NCBI RefSeq assembly: GCF_000463075.2
Contig: NZ_AVAQ01000004.1
Coordinates: 1-64,000 of the forward strand
DNA from: Lactiplantibacillus plantarum EGD-AQ4
Lineage (GTDB): Bacteria; Bacillota; Bacilli; Lactobacillales; Lactobacillaceae
Direction of reading: 5' to 3'
DNA: 64,000 nt
The position numbers and the translations under genes were made by a program. Shown one piece after another: positions 16,474 through 25,228 of this stretch. Position 1 is the stretch's first letter. Every line of letters begins with the position of its first letter. Under the pieces are notes generated by a model. That model did no database searches. It was not told the DNA's origin and saw only the letters and a program-made list of their open reading frames with translations.

Positions 16474-16725
16474 TCAGCTGATGCCAACCGCCAACCAGCC
16501 ATTATCGAGTAGCTGGTGATAGTGGCGACCGATTGGCACCCAGAGTTTGGCTTGCAAGATGCTGCGCAGTTCGTCCCAAAAGAGTGGGTCCCGTTGTTCG
16601 TTAGTCGATAAATTCACTCGCAAGTAAGCGCCAGTCTCCGTTTTAGCGATGACAAAGGGATAAAATACTTTGATGATTTGAGCGGCGATAATATTGGTCA
16701 TGTTGTTAGCTTGGTCAATTAACAT
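16474..16725 (-). CDS. Small hypothetical protein (83 residues)
   Basis: AGGAG lies 8 bases before the ATG, and base composition fits a real gene. The product (MLIDQANNMTNIIAAQIIKV ...) has no membrane span and no recognisable motif; a YLRVNLSTNEQRD segment and a WVPIGRHYHQLL segment give mixed alpha/beta character. It stands alone between the araT operon and the ABC transporter, oriented opposite to both. Function unknown. Confidence 0.55.
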   Translation of the reverse strand: MLIDQANNMTNIIAAQIIKVFYPFVIAKTETGAYLRVNLSTNEQRDPLFWDELRSILQAKLWVPIGRHYHQLLDNGWLAVGIS

Positions 16726-17236
16726 CTAATCAGCTCCTATCGATGATTGTCATTGAAATGAGTCTAGCAGGGATTAGTAAAGAAAGCTTATCGAAAGGAT
16801 TAACGAAGCATTAAGGTCGTTTGTTAACCGGTCAAATCATGAAATTTATGCCTGAGAAGCATTGGTTGGCTACGGTAGTGGTATGATTGACCTAATGAGC
16901 GGGTTGAAATAATAAAATTTTTATTAAGTGTATTGATAAATTCTTATTACAAGGCTGAAAAACGCTGATAAAACACGAATTATAGACGCACTTAGGACTA
17001 GATTGTTCAAGATATCTAGATGGATTCAGTTAATTTAACTGAAAACAGCGGATGACTTTCTCACTATTTTATGGATATCGAACAATATTTGACTCCTTTT
17101 TGACAAAATTACTAATTATGTATTAAACTATTTAAATAGCATTAACGAAGAATAAGGATTTCTTAACTTTATAAATTAATGCAATAATTCTAGACCGTCA
17201 GTCAACAGGCTGATAGAGAAAGCGAAGGTGACTGCA
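16726..17236. other. AT-rich intergenic region before the amino-acid ABC operon
   Basis: No gene is seen. A likely promoter is TTGACA (17100-17105), 18 bases, TAAACT (17124-17129). A CTATTTAAATAG palindrome at 17129-17140 lies just downstream and could be an operator. The remaining ~350 bases show no recognisable riboswitch. Confidence 0.5.
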
Positions 17237-17977
17237 ATGTCAATGATCGAATTTCACGACGTCGAAAAGTATTATGGTGATTTTCACGCCCTCAAAAATA
17301 TTAATTTAACGATTAATGAAGGTGAAAAAGTTGTTTTGATCGGACCTTCTGGCTCAGGTAAGAGTACCTTGATTCGAACCGTCAATGGTTTGGAACGAGT
17401 CCAGTCAGGTCAGTTGTTAGTCAATGGGTTTGATTTGGCGGACCGCAAGACGGATATGAACAAGATTCGTAAAAATGTCGGCATGGTCTTCCAACACTTT
17501 AATCTATATGCCAATAAAACGGTGCTCGAAAATATTATGATTGCCCCGCGGTTAGTCTTAAAGCGGCCAGAAGCGGAAAATAAAAAGTTGGCGATGGACT
17601 TACTAGATAGCGTCGGCTTAGCTGACAAGGCCAACAGCTTCCCAAGCCAATTATCTGGGGGCCAATCACAACGGATCGCGATTGCGCGTTCGCTCGCGAT
17701 GAAGCCCAAGTGCCTGTTGTTTGATGAACCAACTTCTGCGCTAGATCCAGAAATGATCGACGATGTGTTGAACGTGATGAAGAGTGTCGCGGAAGACTCC
17801 AGTATGACCATGTTAGTCGTGACGCATGAAATGGGCTTTGCCCGTGAAGTTGCGGACCGGGTTATTTTCATGGCTGACGGCGAAATACTGGAAGACGATG
17901 CGAAGGAAAAATTCTTTGATGGTCAACCAACCAATGAACGGGCCCGTCAATTCTTGAGTAAAATTATTACACACTAA
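17237..17977 (+). CDS. glnQ: Polar amino-acid ABC transporter, ATP-binding subunit (GlnQ type)
   Basis: The 246-residue ATPase has Walker A GPSGSGKST (residues ~35-43), Q-loop in MVFQHFNLYAN, signature LSGGQ, Walker B CLLFDEPTSALDPEM and the switch His in VVTHEMGFA. The HFNLY(A)NKT sequence after the Q-loop is typical of glutamine/polar amino-acid importers. Start ATG 17237 lies 6 bases after AAGGTG. First gene of a four-gene operon with the binding protein and two permeases. Confidence 0.92.
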   Translation: MSMIEFHDVEKYYGDFHALKNINLTINEGEKVVLIGPSGSGKSTLIRTVNGLERVQSGQLLVNGFDLADRKTDMNKIRKNVGMVFQHFNLYANKTVLENIMIAPRLVLKRPEAENKKLAMDLLDSVGLADKANSFPSQLSGGQSQRIAIARSLAMKPKCLLFDEPTSALDPEMIDDVLNVMKSVAEDSSMTMLVVTHEMGFAREVADRVIFMADGEILEDDAKEKFFDGQPTNERARQFLSKIITH

Positions 17978-17997
17978 TTTGTAGGGGAGGACCACGA

Positions 17998-18834
17998 ATG
18001 AAGAAGCTAAAACGACTAATTGGCGCACTCAGCATGCTCGCCGTGCTAGTGGTGGTCTTAACCGCTTGCGGTTCACGGCAGTCATTATCGAAGCAAGATG
18101 TTTTGACGAATGATAAGGCCAGCAAGACCATCACTTGGGGTGTTAAAGCTGATACGAAGTTATTTGGGTTGATGGACGTTAAGGACAACACCATCAAGGG
18201 GTTTGACGCGGATATCGCGAGAGCCCTTACAAAACGGGTGTTGGGTAAAGACGCCACGGCCAAGTTTGTGCAAGTGACGAGTCAGACGCGGATTCCGCTG
18301 TTGAAAAACGGGAATATCGATGCCATCATCGCCACGATGACCATCACTCCTGAACGGGAAAAACAAGTTGATTTTACCGATTCCTACTTTGACGCCGGGC
18401 AATCATTGCTGGTGAAAAAGGGGAGTTCGATTAAGTCCGTCAAAGATTTGAACAAAACTGGCACGAAGGTTCTGGGTGTTACGGGTGCGAACTCCGTTGA
18501 AAACATCAAGAAGGTGGCGCCTAAGGCCAGAGTGTTGGAGCTGTCAGACTACGCGCAAGCCATGACGGCCTTGAAATCAGGTCAAGGGGTTGCTTTGACG
18601 ACCGATAACGGGATTCTCTATGGGATGGCCGCTCAAAACCCAGGTTACGAAGTGGTCGGCGGCACCTTTACCAAGGAACCTTATGGGATTGCCGTTAACA
18701 AAGGGCAAGCGCCATTGAAAAAGGAATTAAATAAAGCATTAAAAGAAATTGAAGCGGACGGGACGTATAACCGCATCTTGAAGAAGTGGTTTGGGAACGT
18801 GGCCGGCTTCGACTATAAGGAGGCGTCACGCTAA
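17998..18834 (+). CDS. glnH: Amino-acid ABC transporter substrate-binding lipoprotein
   Basis: The 278-residue product has a lipoprotein signal peptide with lipobox VLTAC (Cys24), then a family-3 solute-binding fold: GFDADIARALTKRVLG, the TPEREKQVDFTDSYF ligand-hinge signature, and KTGTKVLGVTGANS-type second lobe. Family members bind glutamine, glutamate or aspartate; the exact ligand is not decided. The Cys would be lipidated and hold the protein at the outer face of the membrane. GTAGGGGAGG is the ribosome binding site. Confidence 0.92.
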   Translation: MKKLKRLIGALSMLAVLVVVLTACGSRQSLSKQDVLTNDKASKTITWGVKADTKLFGLMDVKDNTIKGFDADIARALTKRVLGKDATAKFVQVTSQTRIPLLKNGNIDAIIATMTITPEREKQVDFTDSYFDAGQSLLVKKGSSIKSVKDLNKTGTKVLGVTGANSVENIKKVAPKARVLELSDYAQAMTALKSGQGVALTTDNGILYGMAAQNPGYEVVGGTFTKEPYGIAVNKGQAPLKKELNKALKEIEADGTYNRILKKWFGNVAGFDYKEASR

Positions 18835-19475
18835 TGGGATACATTCTAACGCATTATTGGTCAGAGCTGATTCAAGGTCTCGGATATACGTTGCTATCCA
18901 GTGTGATCGCTTTGATATTCAGTACGATTATCGGGACGATGTTCGCCATCTTTGAAGTCTTACCCAGTCGCACGATGCGCATCATCGGCCGCGTCTACAT
19001 CGAAGTTTTCCGGAATATCCCGCTGCTAGTCATCGCGATGTTCTTCTACGTGATTATTCCGATGTACGTCGCCAAAATCGACGGTTTTACCGCCGGGACG
19101 ATTGGGCTGACGATCTATACGTCGTCCTTTATCGCTGAAACGGTCCGGGCTGGGATTCAATCCGTGGACCCTGGTCAGATGGAAGGGGCCCGCGCCAATG
19201 GGATGACTTACTGGCAAGCGATGAGCAAAATCGTGTTACCGCAAGCCTTTAAAATCATCATCCCACCATTGGGTAACCAATTCATCAACTTGGTGAAGAA
19301 CTCGTCAGTGTTAGCCTTCGTGGCCGGGTTTGATTTGATGTATCAAGCGAACTCGATTGCGTCCCTATCACTAGATACGATCAACAGTTACGTGGTCGTT
19401 GGGTGCTTCTACCTGGTGATTACGCTACCGCTCAGTTATTACATGCGGCATCTCGAGAAGAAGTTAGCTAACTAG
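18834..19475 (+). CDS. Amino-acid ABC transporter permease 1 (HisM/GlnP type)
   Basis: The 213-residue membrane protein has about five helices and the EAA loop (EGARANGMTYWQAMSKIVLPQA) that docks onto the ATPase. The polar amino-acid permease signature SSVIALIFSTIIGTMFAI lies near the N-terminus. Its ATG overlaps the stop of the binding-protein gene (TAATG), so translation is coupled. Confidence 0.92.
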   Translation: MGYILTHYWSELIQGLGYTLLSSVIALIFSTIIGTMFAIFEVLPSRTMRIIGRVYIEVFRNIPLLVIAMFFYVIIPMYVAKIDGFTAGTIGLTIYTSSFIAETVRAGIQSVDPGQMEGARANGMTYWQAMSKIVLPQAFKIIIPPLGNQFINLVKNSSVLAFVAGFDLMYQANSIASLSLDTINSYVVVGCFYLVITLPLSYYMRHLEKKLAN

Positions 19476-19491
19476 AAGGGGGCGACGTTTC

Positions 19492-20145
19492 ATGCAAAAC
19501 TTTATTCAAGCTTATTCGTGGATAAATATCCGGTTCTTGCTCGAAGGACTCTGGGTCACGGTGGAAGTGTCCGTCGTTTCCATCATTGCCAGTTTTATTA
19601 TCGGCTCGGTCTTAGGGGTGCTCCGCTACGTTAAAATCAAGTACCTGTCAGCGGTGGTCGGCTTTATCGTCGACATCATCCGGAACTTACCATTAATTTT
19701 GATTATCTTCTTTACTTATTTTGGTCTGCCACATCTGGGCTTCAAACCCGGTATCATCTTCGCGGCAATTTTAGCAATGACAATTTTCGAATCAGCCATG
19801 TTAGCTGAAATCATTCGTTCTGGGATTCTCGCAGTGGACTATGGTCAGATGGAAGGCGCCCGCGCCAACGGGATGAGCTACGTACAGGCGTTGTGGCACA
19901 TCGTCTTCCCACAAGCCATCAAGAAGACGATTCCAACGATTGTGAGCCAATTCATTTCCTTGATCAAGGATACGTCATTGGCCACCATCATCGTGTTACC
20001 AGAATTATTGAACCACGCACAAATTATTTACGGGCAAAACTCAGCCTACATCTTACCAATGTTCTTGATGATTGCAGTGATGTACTTCATCATCTGTTAC
20101 GCACTCTCCGTCTTATCACGGGTGCTGGACAAGAAATTGGCATAG
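19492..20145 (+). CDS. Amino-acid ABC transporter permease 2
   Basis: The 217-residue paralogue of the preceding permease shares the EGARANGMSYVQAL docking loop and the NLPLILIIFF helix. The two permeases would pair as a heterodimeric channel. AAGGGGGCGAC precedes the ATG, 16 bases after the previous gene. A terminator follows, closing the operon. Confidence 0.92.
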   Translation: MQNFIQAYSWINIRFLLEGLWVTVEVSVVSIIASFIIGSVLGVLRYVKIKYLSAVVGFIVDIIRNLPLILIIFFTYFGLPHLGFKPGIIFAAILAMTIFESAMLAEIIRSGILAVDYGQMEGARANGMSYVQALWHIVFPQAIKKTIPTIVSQFISLIKDTSLATIIVLPELLNHAQIIYGQNSAYILPMFLMIAVMYFIICYALSVLSRVLDKKLA

Positions 20146-20153
20146 GGGTGTTA

Positions 20154-20185
20154 AAAATCGTTCCAGTTGTGGAGCGATTTTTTTG
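20154..20185 (+). terminator. Terminator of the amino-acid ABC operon
   Basis: AAAATCGTTCCA and TGGAGCGATTTT arms, GTTG loop, continuing T-run. Confidence 0.85.
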
Positions 20186-20212
20186 TGCTGTTTTATAGGT
20201 TGAAAGCCGCCA

Positions 20213-20335
20213 GCTTAGGCCCGCTGGAAACAGTGCGCGTTTGCGTCGACTCTCGGTGATAGGTACGTTCTCGAGCTGCTTACAGGTATTTCTGACAACA
20301 CTGGAACGCGATGGACGCAGCTTTAAGCCGATAAA
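20213..20335 (-). repeat. Dispersed repeat end module (copy on minus strand)
   Basis: Read on the minus strand it matches the 1-120 and 3720-3870 modules (GGCTTAAAGCTGCGTCCATC, TTGTCAGAAATACCTGTAAG, ACTGTTTCCAGCGGGCC). The middle is diverged. Confidence 0.7.
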
Positions 20336-20365
20336 CATTAGACCACTATGAATCAGAATAGCAGC

Positions 20366-20414
20366 AAAAAATGAGCACCAACAGAACATTCAATTCTGTT
20401 GGTGCTCATTTTTT
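20366..20414. terminator. Bidirectional terminator after the APC permease
   Basis: AAAAAATGAGCACCAACAGA paired with its exact reverse complement around a short loop; A-run and T-run on either side. Confidence 0.92.
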
Positions 20415-20466
20415 GCAATCCTGCCTGATTCTAATTTGAGTTCATCCTCAAGTTATCTCGCAGTCA

Positions 20467-21795
20467 TCACGCTTCATTCTGCCGCCGTTTCCAATAATAA
20501 ATCGGAAAGCCAATTGCGACGATGACTAGTGAAATCAGAACGCCGGAAAGGTCAGAGCCAATTTCACTAATGATCACGAATAGCGCGCCTAAGATGGCAA
20601 TCAGCGGCGTTACTGGAAAGCCGGGTGTTGAGAACGGCCGTGCTGACGCCGGGTGACGTTTGCGTAAGAGGAAGACACCAACAAAGGTCGCGACGTAGAA
20701 GCAGTACACCGTGAAGATGCACAAATCTGATAGCCGGTCTGGATTGAAGAACAGAATCATGATGCTGGCATACACTAGGATGGCAATGGTTGCCACGATT
20801 GGTTCATGCGACTTTTTGTGTAAAAAGCTGAGTTGTTTTGCGAATGGGAGCTGATTCTGGTGCGCCATCGCATAAACGATACGGGGAAACGTCATGATTT
20901 TCCCGTTCAAGCAGCCGACCATCGAAATGATGATCCCGATGTTCAGTAATCGACCACCGATCGTACCAAAAGCCGCTTGAGCAAAGTACAAGGTCGTTTG
21001 TTGCCCTAGCTTGTGGATGGTGGCGGCGGGAACGAAATGCAAAATACCATAGCTCACAAGGGTGTAGGCAATCAAAACCAGTGAGATGCCTAAAATAATG
21101 GCTTGAGGCAATAGTTTTTGTGGGTTTTTGATCTCGCCACCAAGGTTGGCAACCAAAATCCAGCCATCGTAGGCAAACAGCGTCGCGAGGACTGCCACCC
21201 CAAAGCTACCGGTTGATTGGCTGATCGTATGTAGGGATTGTCCGAGGGCATTCTGATTACCGAAGAACAGCCCGAAGATGATAATTGCCGCAATCGGTAA
21301 TAACTTACCCAGCGTTGTGGCAATTTGAAAGGCGGCACCCCAGCGGTTTTCGAACATATTCAAAATCCCAATCAAAACGATGACGCCAATTGAAAGAGGC
21401 GCCTGCCAGCCGGAACTTAAATTAAAGAAACCAACTAGCAGAATTCCGAGGTAAGCACCAATCGAAGCGATAATGGCAGGACCATATACGGCAATCTGCA
21501 TCCAGCCAGATAAGAAGCCCCAAAGCTTGCCGTATATCTGTTCCATGTAAACGTAGAGGCCGCCAGTGTGGGGCATTTGAGCGCCGACTTCGGCAATCGT
21601 CAGGCCGGCCGTCAAAGTGATCAATCCACCGAGCAGCCAAGCAAGTAGCGCCGCACTGGGTGAACCGGCGCTGTCCAGAACGGATGACTGTTTAAAGAAG
21701 ATTCCTGAGCCAATAACTGTACCAACGACGAGTGAAAGTGCCGACCAAAAACCGAGCGAACGGTTCAAGGTCGTTTCTTGTTTTGTTTCTTGCAT
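20467..21795 (-). CDS. APC-family amino-acid permease/exchanger (SteT/LAT-like)
   Basis: The 442-residue product has 12 predicted helices and an N-terminal motif SLVVGTVIGSGIFFKQSSVL typical of L-amino-acid exchangers; HTGGLYVYMEQIYG in TM3 fits too. Related SteT exchanges serine and threonine, but substrate here is open. AAGGAGG lies about 10 bases before ATG 21795 (MQETKQ), so the upstream extension to 21840 is not used. It is monocistronic. Confidence 0.88.
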   Translation of the reverse strand: MQETKQETTLNRSLGFWSALSLVVGTVIGSGIFFKQSSVLDSAGSPSAALLAWLLGGLITLTAGLTIAEVGAQMPHTGGLYVYMEQIYGKLWGFLSGWMQIAVYGPAIIASIGAYLGILLVGFFNLSSGWQAPLSIGVIVLIGILNMFENRWGAAFQIATTLGKLLPIAAIIIFGLFFGNQNALGQSLHTISQSTGSFGVAVLATLFAYDGWILVANLGGEIKNPQKLLPQAIILGISLVLIAYTLVSYGILHFVPAATIHKLGQQTTLYFAQAAFGTIGGRLLNIGIIISMVGCLNGKIMTFPRIVYAMAHQNQLPFAKQLSFLHKKSHEPIVATIAILVYASIMILFFNPDRLSDLCIFTVYCFYVATFVGVFLLRKRHPASARPFSTPGFPVTPLIAILGALFVIISEIGSDLSGVLISLVIVAIGFPIYYWKRRQNEA

Positions 21796-22062
21796 GACCC
21801 GAATTCCTCCTTGGAGCAACCAAATTCTAAATGATTGCAATTAGCATACCAGAGATTACCGTCGCTGACAACGGAATATCGCCCTTTTGTGGGTCAATAG
21901 CCACTAGAATCCGAACTAATAATGATTTAATAATAGGAAAGTTCGATAAAAACATCTAGACGGTTTCCTGAAGCTACGGAAGATTCAGATTGGTTGTGGT
22001 AAGGCTGATTGTGGCATAAGTGATTCGTACAACAACTTATTTATATTCAGATATCATCTGGT

Positions 22063-22506
22063 TTATTGGTCGGTCAAGTTACGCATTAGCTTATTCATCA
22101 ATGTCTGGAGCTGTTGCCATTCAGCTTCGTCCAGTCCGCCACGTTCCGTTAAAATATTCGGTAGCGTGTTTAAAGCTTTGCGCGTGGTGACCCCAGCTTC
22201 TGTTAAGGTAATGAGTACGCTGCGATCATCGTGCGGGTTACGTTGACGCGCAATCAGACCGGCCTGAGTCATCCGTTTTAAAATCGGTGTTAAGGTACCG
22301 GTGCTCAAATCGAGCTGAGCACTCAATTTTTTCACTGGAACGGCCTTGGGCGGATCTGCATAGAGCGCCACTAAGACCAGGTACTGCGGGTAGGTCAGAT
22401 GATGTTCGGCCAAGGTTGGCTGGTATAAACGTTGAATGGCATGAACCGTTGTATAGGCCGAAAAGCAGATGTGATCCTCAAGCGGTCGAATGGGGGTTGT
22501 ATTCAT
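22063..22506 (-). CDS. MarR-family regulator, OhrR-like peroxide sensor
   Basis: The 147-residue winged-helix protein keeps the OhrR N-terminal pattern ICFSAYTTVHAIQRLYQPTL with the single reactive Cys at residue 14, followed by LTYPQYLVLVAL and the DNA-binding SAQLDLSTGTLTPILKRM and wing NPHDDRSVLITLT. In OhrR, oxidation of this Cys by organic hydroperoxide releases DNA. Only one other Cys-free body is seen, so it would be a 1-Cys type. The usual target, an ohr peroxidase gene, is not adjacent; the divergent neighbour is a TauE/SafE permease. Confidence 0.85.
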   Translation of the reverse strand: MNTTPIRPLEDHICFSAYTTVHAIQRLYQPTLAEHHLTYPQYLVLVALYADPPKAVPVKKLSAQLDLSTGTLTPILKRMTQAGLIARQRNPHDDRSVLITLTEAGVTTRKALNTLPNILTERGGLDEAEWQQLQTLMNKLMRNLTDQ

Positions 22507-22558
22507 ATCGTGACCACCTTTCTATTGTGATTTTGGTTGAATAAGAAAACTTAAAAAC

Positions 22559-22574
22559 AGATTGTATGCAATCT
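22559..22574. promoter_or_regulatory. Putative OhrR-type operator
   Basis: AGATTGTATGCAATCT is a near-palindrome resembling OhrR sites (TACAATTxAATTGTA-like). On the minus strand it lies just after a TATAAT -10 box (about 22584-22589), the position expected for autorepression. Confidence 0.45.
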
Positions 22575-22706
22575 AATTGCCTGGATTATAGCATATAATT
22601 GATAACATATGGGCTGTGGGGTCCCGCAAGCGAGTAGCGGATTGTTATTGTAACCGTTTTTCGCATCTTCGTGCATTAAACTCAGCCCTGACAGCGATAA
22701 AAATAA

Positions 22707-22735
22707 TTGGTTCAACGCGCGAAATACAGTATAAT
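22707..22735 (+). promoter_or_regulatory. Sigma-A promoter of the TauE/SafE gene
   Basis: TTGGTT (22707-22712), 17 bases, TATAAT (22730-22735). Confidence 0.6.
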
Positions 22736-22768
22736 GCTACGAGTAAGTAAGAGAGTGGGGTTAGATTG

Positions 22769-23650
22769 ATGGTCATTGCAATTGTGATAGTGTTGGCGAT
22801 TTTCAGCATCGGATTATTCGGATTACTGTTAGCCGGTGCGAAACGCCAAGGCGCTGCTATTTTTGACCATTCCTTTGGTTTTGGGATGGTGATTGGTGCG
22901 GTGACTGATTTTTTGGATACGTTGGGTATCGGCAGTTTTGTGGTCTCAACGGCGATTTTTCAAGCCAGCCACTATTTAAAAGATGAACGCCAATTGCCGG
23001 GAACTTTGAATACGATGCATGCGATTCCGACCGCCTTTGAGGCCTTTTTCTTTGTGACCGCGGTCACCGTCGATCCGGTCACACTGATCAGTTTGGTGCT
23101 GGCCGCGACAATCGGTGCCTTAGTGGGTAGTGAAGTCATGACGAAGCTCAATCAACGGTGGGTTCAACTGATTATGGCCGGCGCCTTGATTGTGACGGCG
23201 CTATTGATGGCGGCCAAACTACTAGGTTTGATTAGTTTATTAGGAGTCGCCAATCAAGCGACTGGCCTGGTGGGCTGGAAGCTGATTGCTGGAATCGTGG
23301 GCAACTTTATTTTGGGCCTATTGATGTCGGCAGGGGTCGGCCTGTACGCACCCTGCATGGTCATGGTGTACTTCCTAGGTTTGACGCCGATTGCGGCTTT
23401 TCCAATCATGATGTTGTCTTGCGCGTTATTAATGCCGATTTCGTCAGTTAATTTTATTCGACATGACCGGGTCGATTACCGCGGGTTGTTTGGGATTATT
23501 TTAGGCGGTATTCTGGGCGTGGTCATTGCGGCGACGCTCGTTAAGTCACTTTCCTTAACAGCCCTCAGTTGGTTAATCGTGCTCGTGAGTTGCTGGACGG
23601 CCTTTTCACTCTGGCAGACAGCCCAACGGCAGAAAAATGCGTTATCCTAA
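22769..23650 (+). CDS. TauE/SafE (TSUP) family permease
   Basis: The 293-residue product has about eight hydrophobic helices in two repeats and the family's paired motifs: GAVTDFLDTLGIGSFV in the first half and SAGVGLYAPCMVMVYFLG in the second. TSUP proteins move sulfite, sulfoacetate or similar organic anions, usually outward. Start ATG 22769 follows GTGGGG. It is divergent from the OhrR-like gene and might be part of its regulon, but no operator is seen at its own promoter. Confidence 0.85.
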   Translation: MVIAIVIVLAIFSIGLFGLLLAGAKRQGAAIFDHSFGFGMVIGAVTDFLDTLGIGSFVVSTAIFQASHYLKDERQLPGTLNTMHAIPTAFEAFFFVTAVTVDPVTLISLVLAATIGALVGSEVMTKLNQRWVQLIMAGALIVTALLMAAKLLGLISLLGVANQATGLVGWKLIAGIVGNFILGLLMSAGVGLYAPCMVMVYFLGLTPIAAFPIMMLSCALLMPISSVNFIRHDRVDYRGLFGIILGGILGVVIAATLVKSLSLTALSWLIVLVSCWTAFSLWQTAQRQKNALS

Positions 23651-23668
23651 ATTTGAATCATAGCAGCG

Positions 23669-23706
23669 AAGTTGTTAAGCGTTCCATAAGCTAACAGCTT
23701 TTTTTG
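23669..23706 (+). terminator. Terminator of the TauE/SafE gene
   Basis: AAGTTGTTAAGC pairs with GCTAACAGCTT (one bulge, one G-U), followed by a T-run. Confidence 0.8.
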
Positions 23707-23754
23707 TGGGCTGATAATGTCAGTTGCTGATTATTGTTTTGTATTCAAGATGAT

Positions 23755-24455
23755 TAAATCATGCCAATTATTAAGTTCAAAAGCAGCCAGCTGAGGCCAG
23801 CTGGAAACAGTGCGAGTTAGCGTAAACCTGCTATACTGCTGCGTCCTACTCCGGCTTCCAGGCATTCTGTGCAATGGCCGGAACGTGATGGACACAGATT
23901 TAAGCCGGAAAACCACGTCTTAAATACTGGTCTTTCACTAACCAAGCACAAGACGCTTGCTAAGTGAAATTTCACCACTGGGCCTTGCCCAGAATACCTT
24001 CCAGCCGGGATGGTATTCGAAAGGCCGATATGTGCGGACCCAACTTTTCGTTAGTCAGTTGTTGGTTCCTTGGCATAACGTCATTTTCACATTCAACTGT
24101 CAGACTAGTTTCTGATGATAGATAAGCTTCCTTACTCGTGCTTTAGGATTTTGGCAGGCAACATCGCTGAATTTTCCAGATAGAATCTTGTATAATCCTC
24201 TGAAATAGCAAAGCTTTGAATTCTAATTGAAGGTAATTTTACCGACTAGTTGCCACTGAAATTATTGGTATTGAGATGAATGAAGAATATTCAGGTAATC
24301 TTCTGGGTACTTAAATGTCATAAAGCATCAACGACACCGAATAAAAGTTTGACTGAAGGGCCAGTCACCTAATGTTCAGTGGTCAATTGCACCAAGATAG
24401 GTGGCCGTTCATCCGCCATTCGAGCGGCTTCCCGACTGTAGGGGCCGGCTGACAA
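23755..24455 (-). repeat. Long dispersed repeat, copy B (inverse of 3225-3870)
   Basis: Reverse complement aligns along copy A (see that entry for shared blocks), roughly three quarters or more identical by eye, with indels around 24130-24280. It fills most of the 1.1-kb gap between the TauE/SafE gene and the MarR-MFS operon. The remaining bases to 24750 hold a diverged end module. Confidence 0.8.
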
Positions 24456-24529
24456 TGCTCAGTAGCCAAATTATTCTTAGCTGGAAGTGGTCTTCTTCCG
24501 GCTTAGAATAAGACTCGTATTTGAAATTG

Positions 24530-24690
24530 CGCAGTGGGTTTCTGCGTGAGTTCAAATCGATGTCGGCTTACGTTCCAGCAATTGTCAGCCGGCCACGGAA
24601 GTCGGACTAGGACGCCTCACCGGCAGACGAACAGCACGCCAAACAACTGGCATGATTTAATCTTAGAACCTGACCAATTCGCTGACACAA
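24530..24690 (+). repeat. Diverged repeat end module
   Basis: GGCTTACGTTCCAGCAATTG, GTCGGACTAGGACGCC and GGCATGATTTAATC recall the end module at 3740-3870 and 105-120, in plus orientation. Confidence 0.45.
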
Positions 24691-24748
24691 TGGGAAAGTT
24701 AACGCTTTATAGTCATCTGGCCCCATCAGTTTACCAGCGCATGCAATC

Positions 24749-24777
24749 TTGACATTATACACAGCTAGCTGTATAAA
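24749..24777 (+). promoter_or_regulatory. MarR-MFS promoter with palindromic operator in the spacer
   Basis: TTGACA (24749-24754), 17 bases, TATAAA (24772-24777). A perfect 12-base palindrome ACAGCTAGCTGT (24761-24772), extended by ATAC/GTAT-type flanks, fills the spacer. Binding there would occlude RNA polymerase, the usual way MarR proteins repress their own operons. Confidence 0.7.
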
Positions 24778-24796
24778 AGATAGGGATGGTGATCGG

Positions 24797-25228
24797 ATGA
24801 ATCATGATGAAATGGTGGCTAGGCAAGTCTTAGTGCTGGCCAGGCAGATTACGCGTCGCCGTAATCAACATTTGCGAACGGTCGGGTTAACGACTGAGCA
24901 AGCAGATGCACTTGTCTTTTTTACGGACTATCCTAAGCAGACGGTGACGGCGTTTAAGACGCGCCAGGGTATCACGCACCAGACGGCCCGCTTGATTGTC
25001 CAACGGTTGCAGGCACGCGGCTATGTCCAATTGGTGGTCAGTCCCACGGATGCGCGGGCCAAGCAGGTGGTGGTGACGGCTAGTGGTCGTGCCAAACGTG
25101 CCCAGTTACGGCAACACGGCTGGCAAACGAGCGCGCAGATGTTTGCACACCTCGATGAGCAGCAACAACAGTTATTTTTAGATCTGTTACGACAGGTCAA
25201 TCAAAATTTAGAGAGCGATGAGAATTGA
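24797..25228 (+). CDS. MarR-family transcriptional regulator
   Basis: The 143-residue product has the MarR winged helix: QTVTAFKTRQGITHQTARLIVQRLQARGYV (helix-turn-helix) and the wing SPTDARAKQVVVTASG. The N- and C-terminal helices would make the dimer interface. ATG 24797 was chosen over the upstream extension because that would run into the promoter. Its stop overlaps the start of the MFS gene, so it most likely represses that exporter until a ligand arrives. Confidence 0.88.
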   Translation: MNHDEMVARQVLVLARQITRRRNQHLRTVGLTTEQADALVFFTDYPKQTVTAFKTRQGITHQTARLIVQRLQARGYVQLVVSPTDARAKQVVVTASGRAKRAQLRQHGWQTSAQMFAHLDEQQQQLFLDLLRQVNQNLESDEN

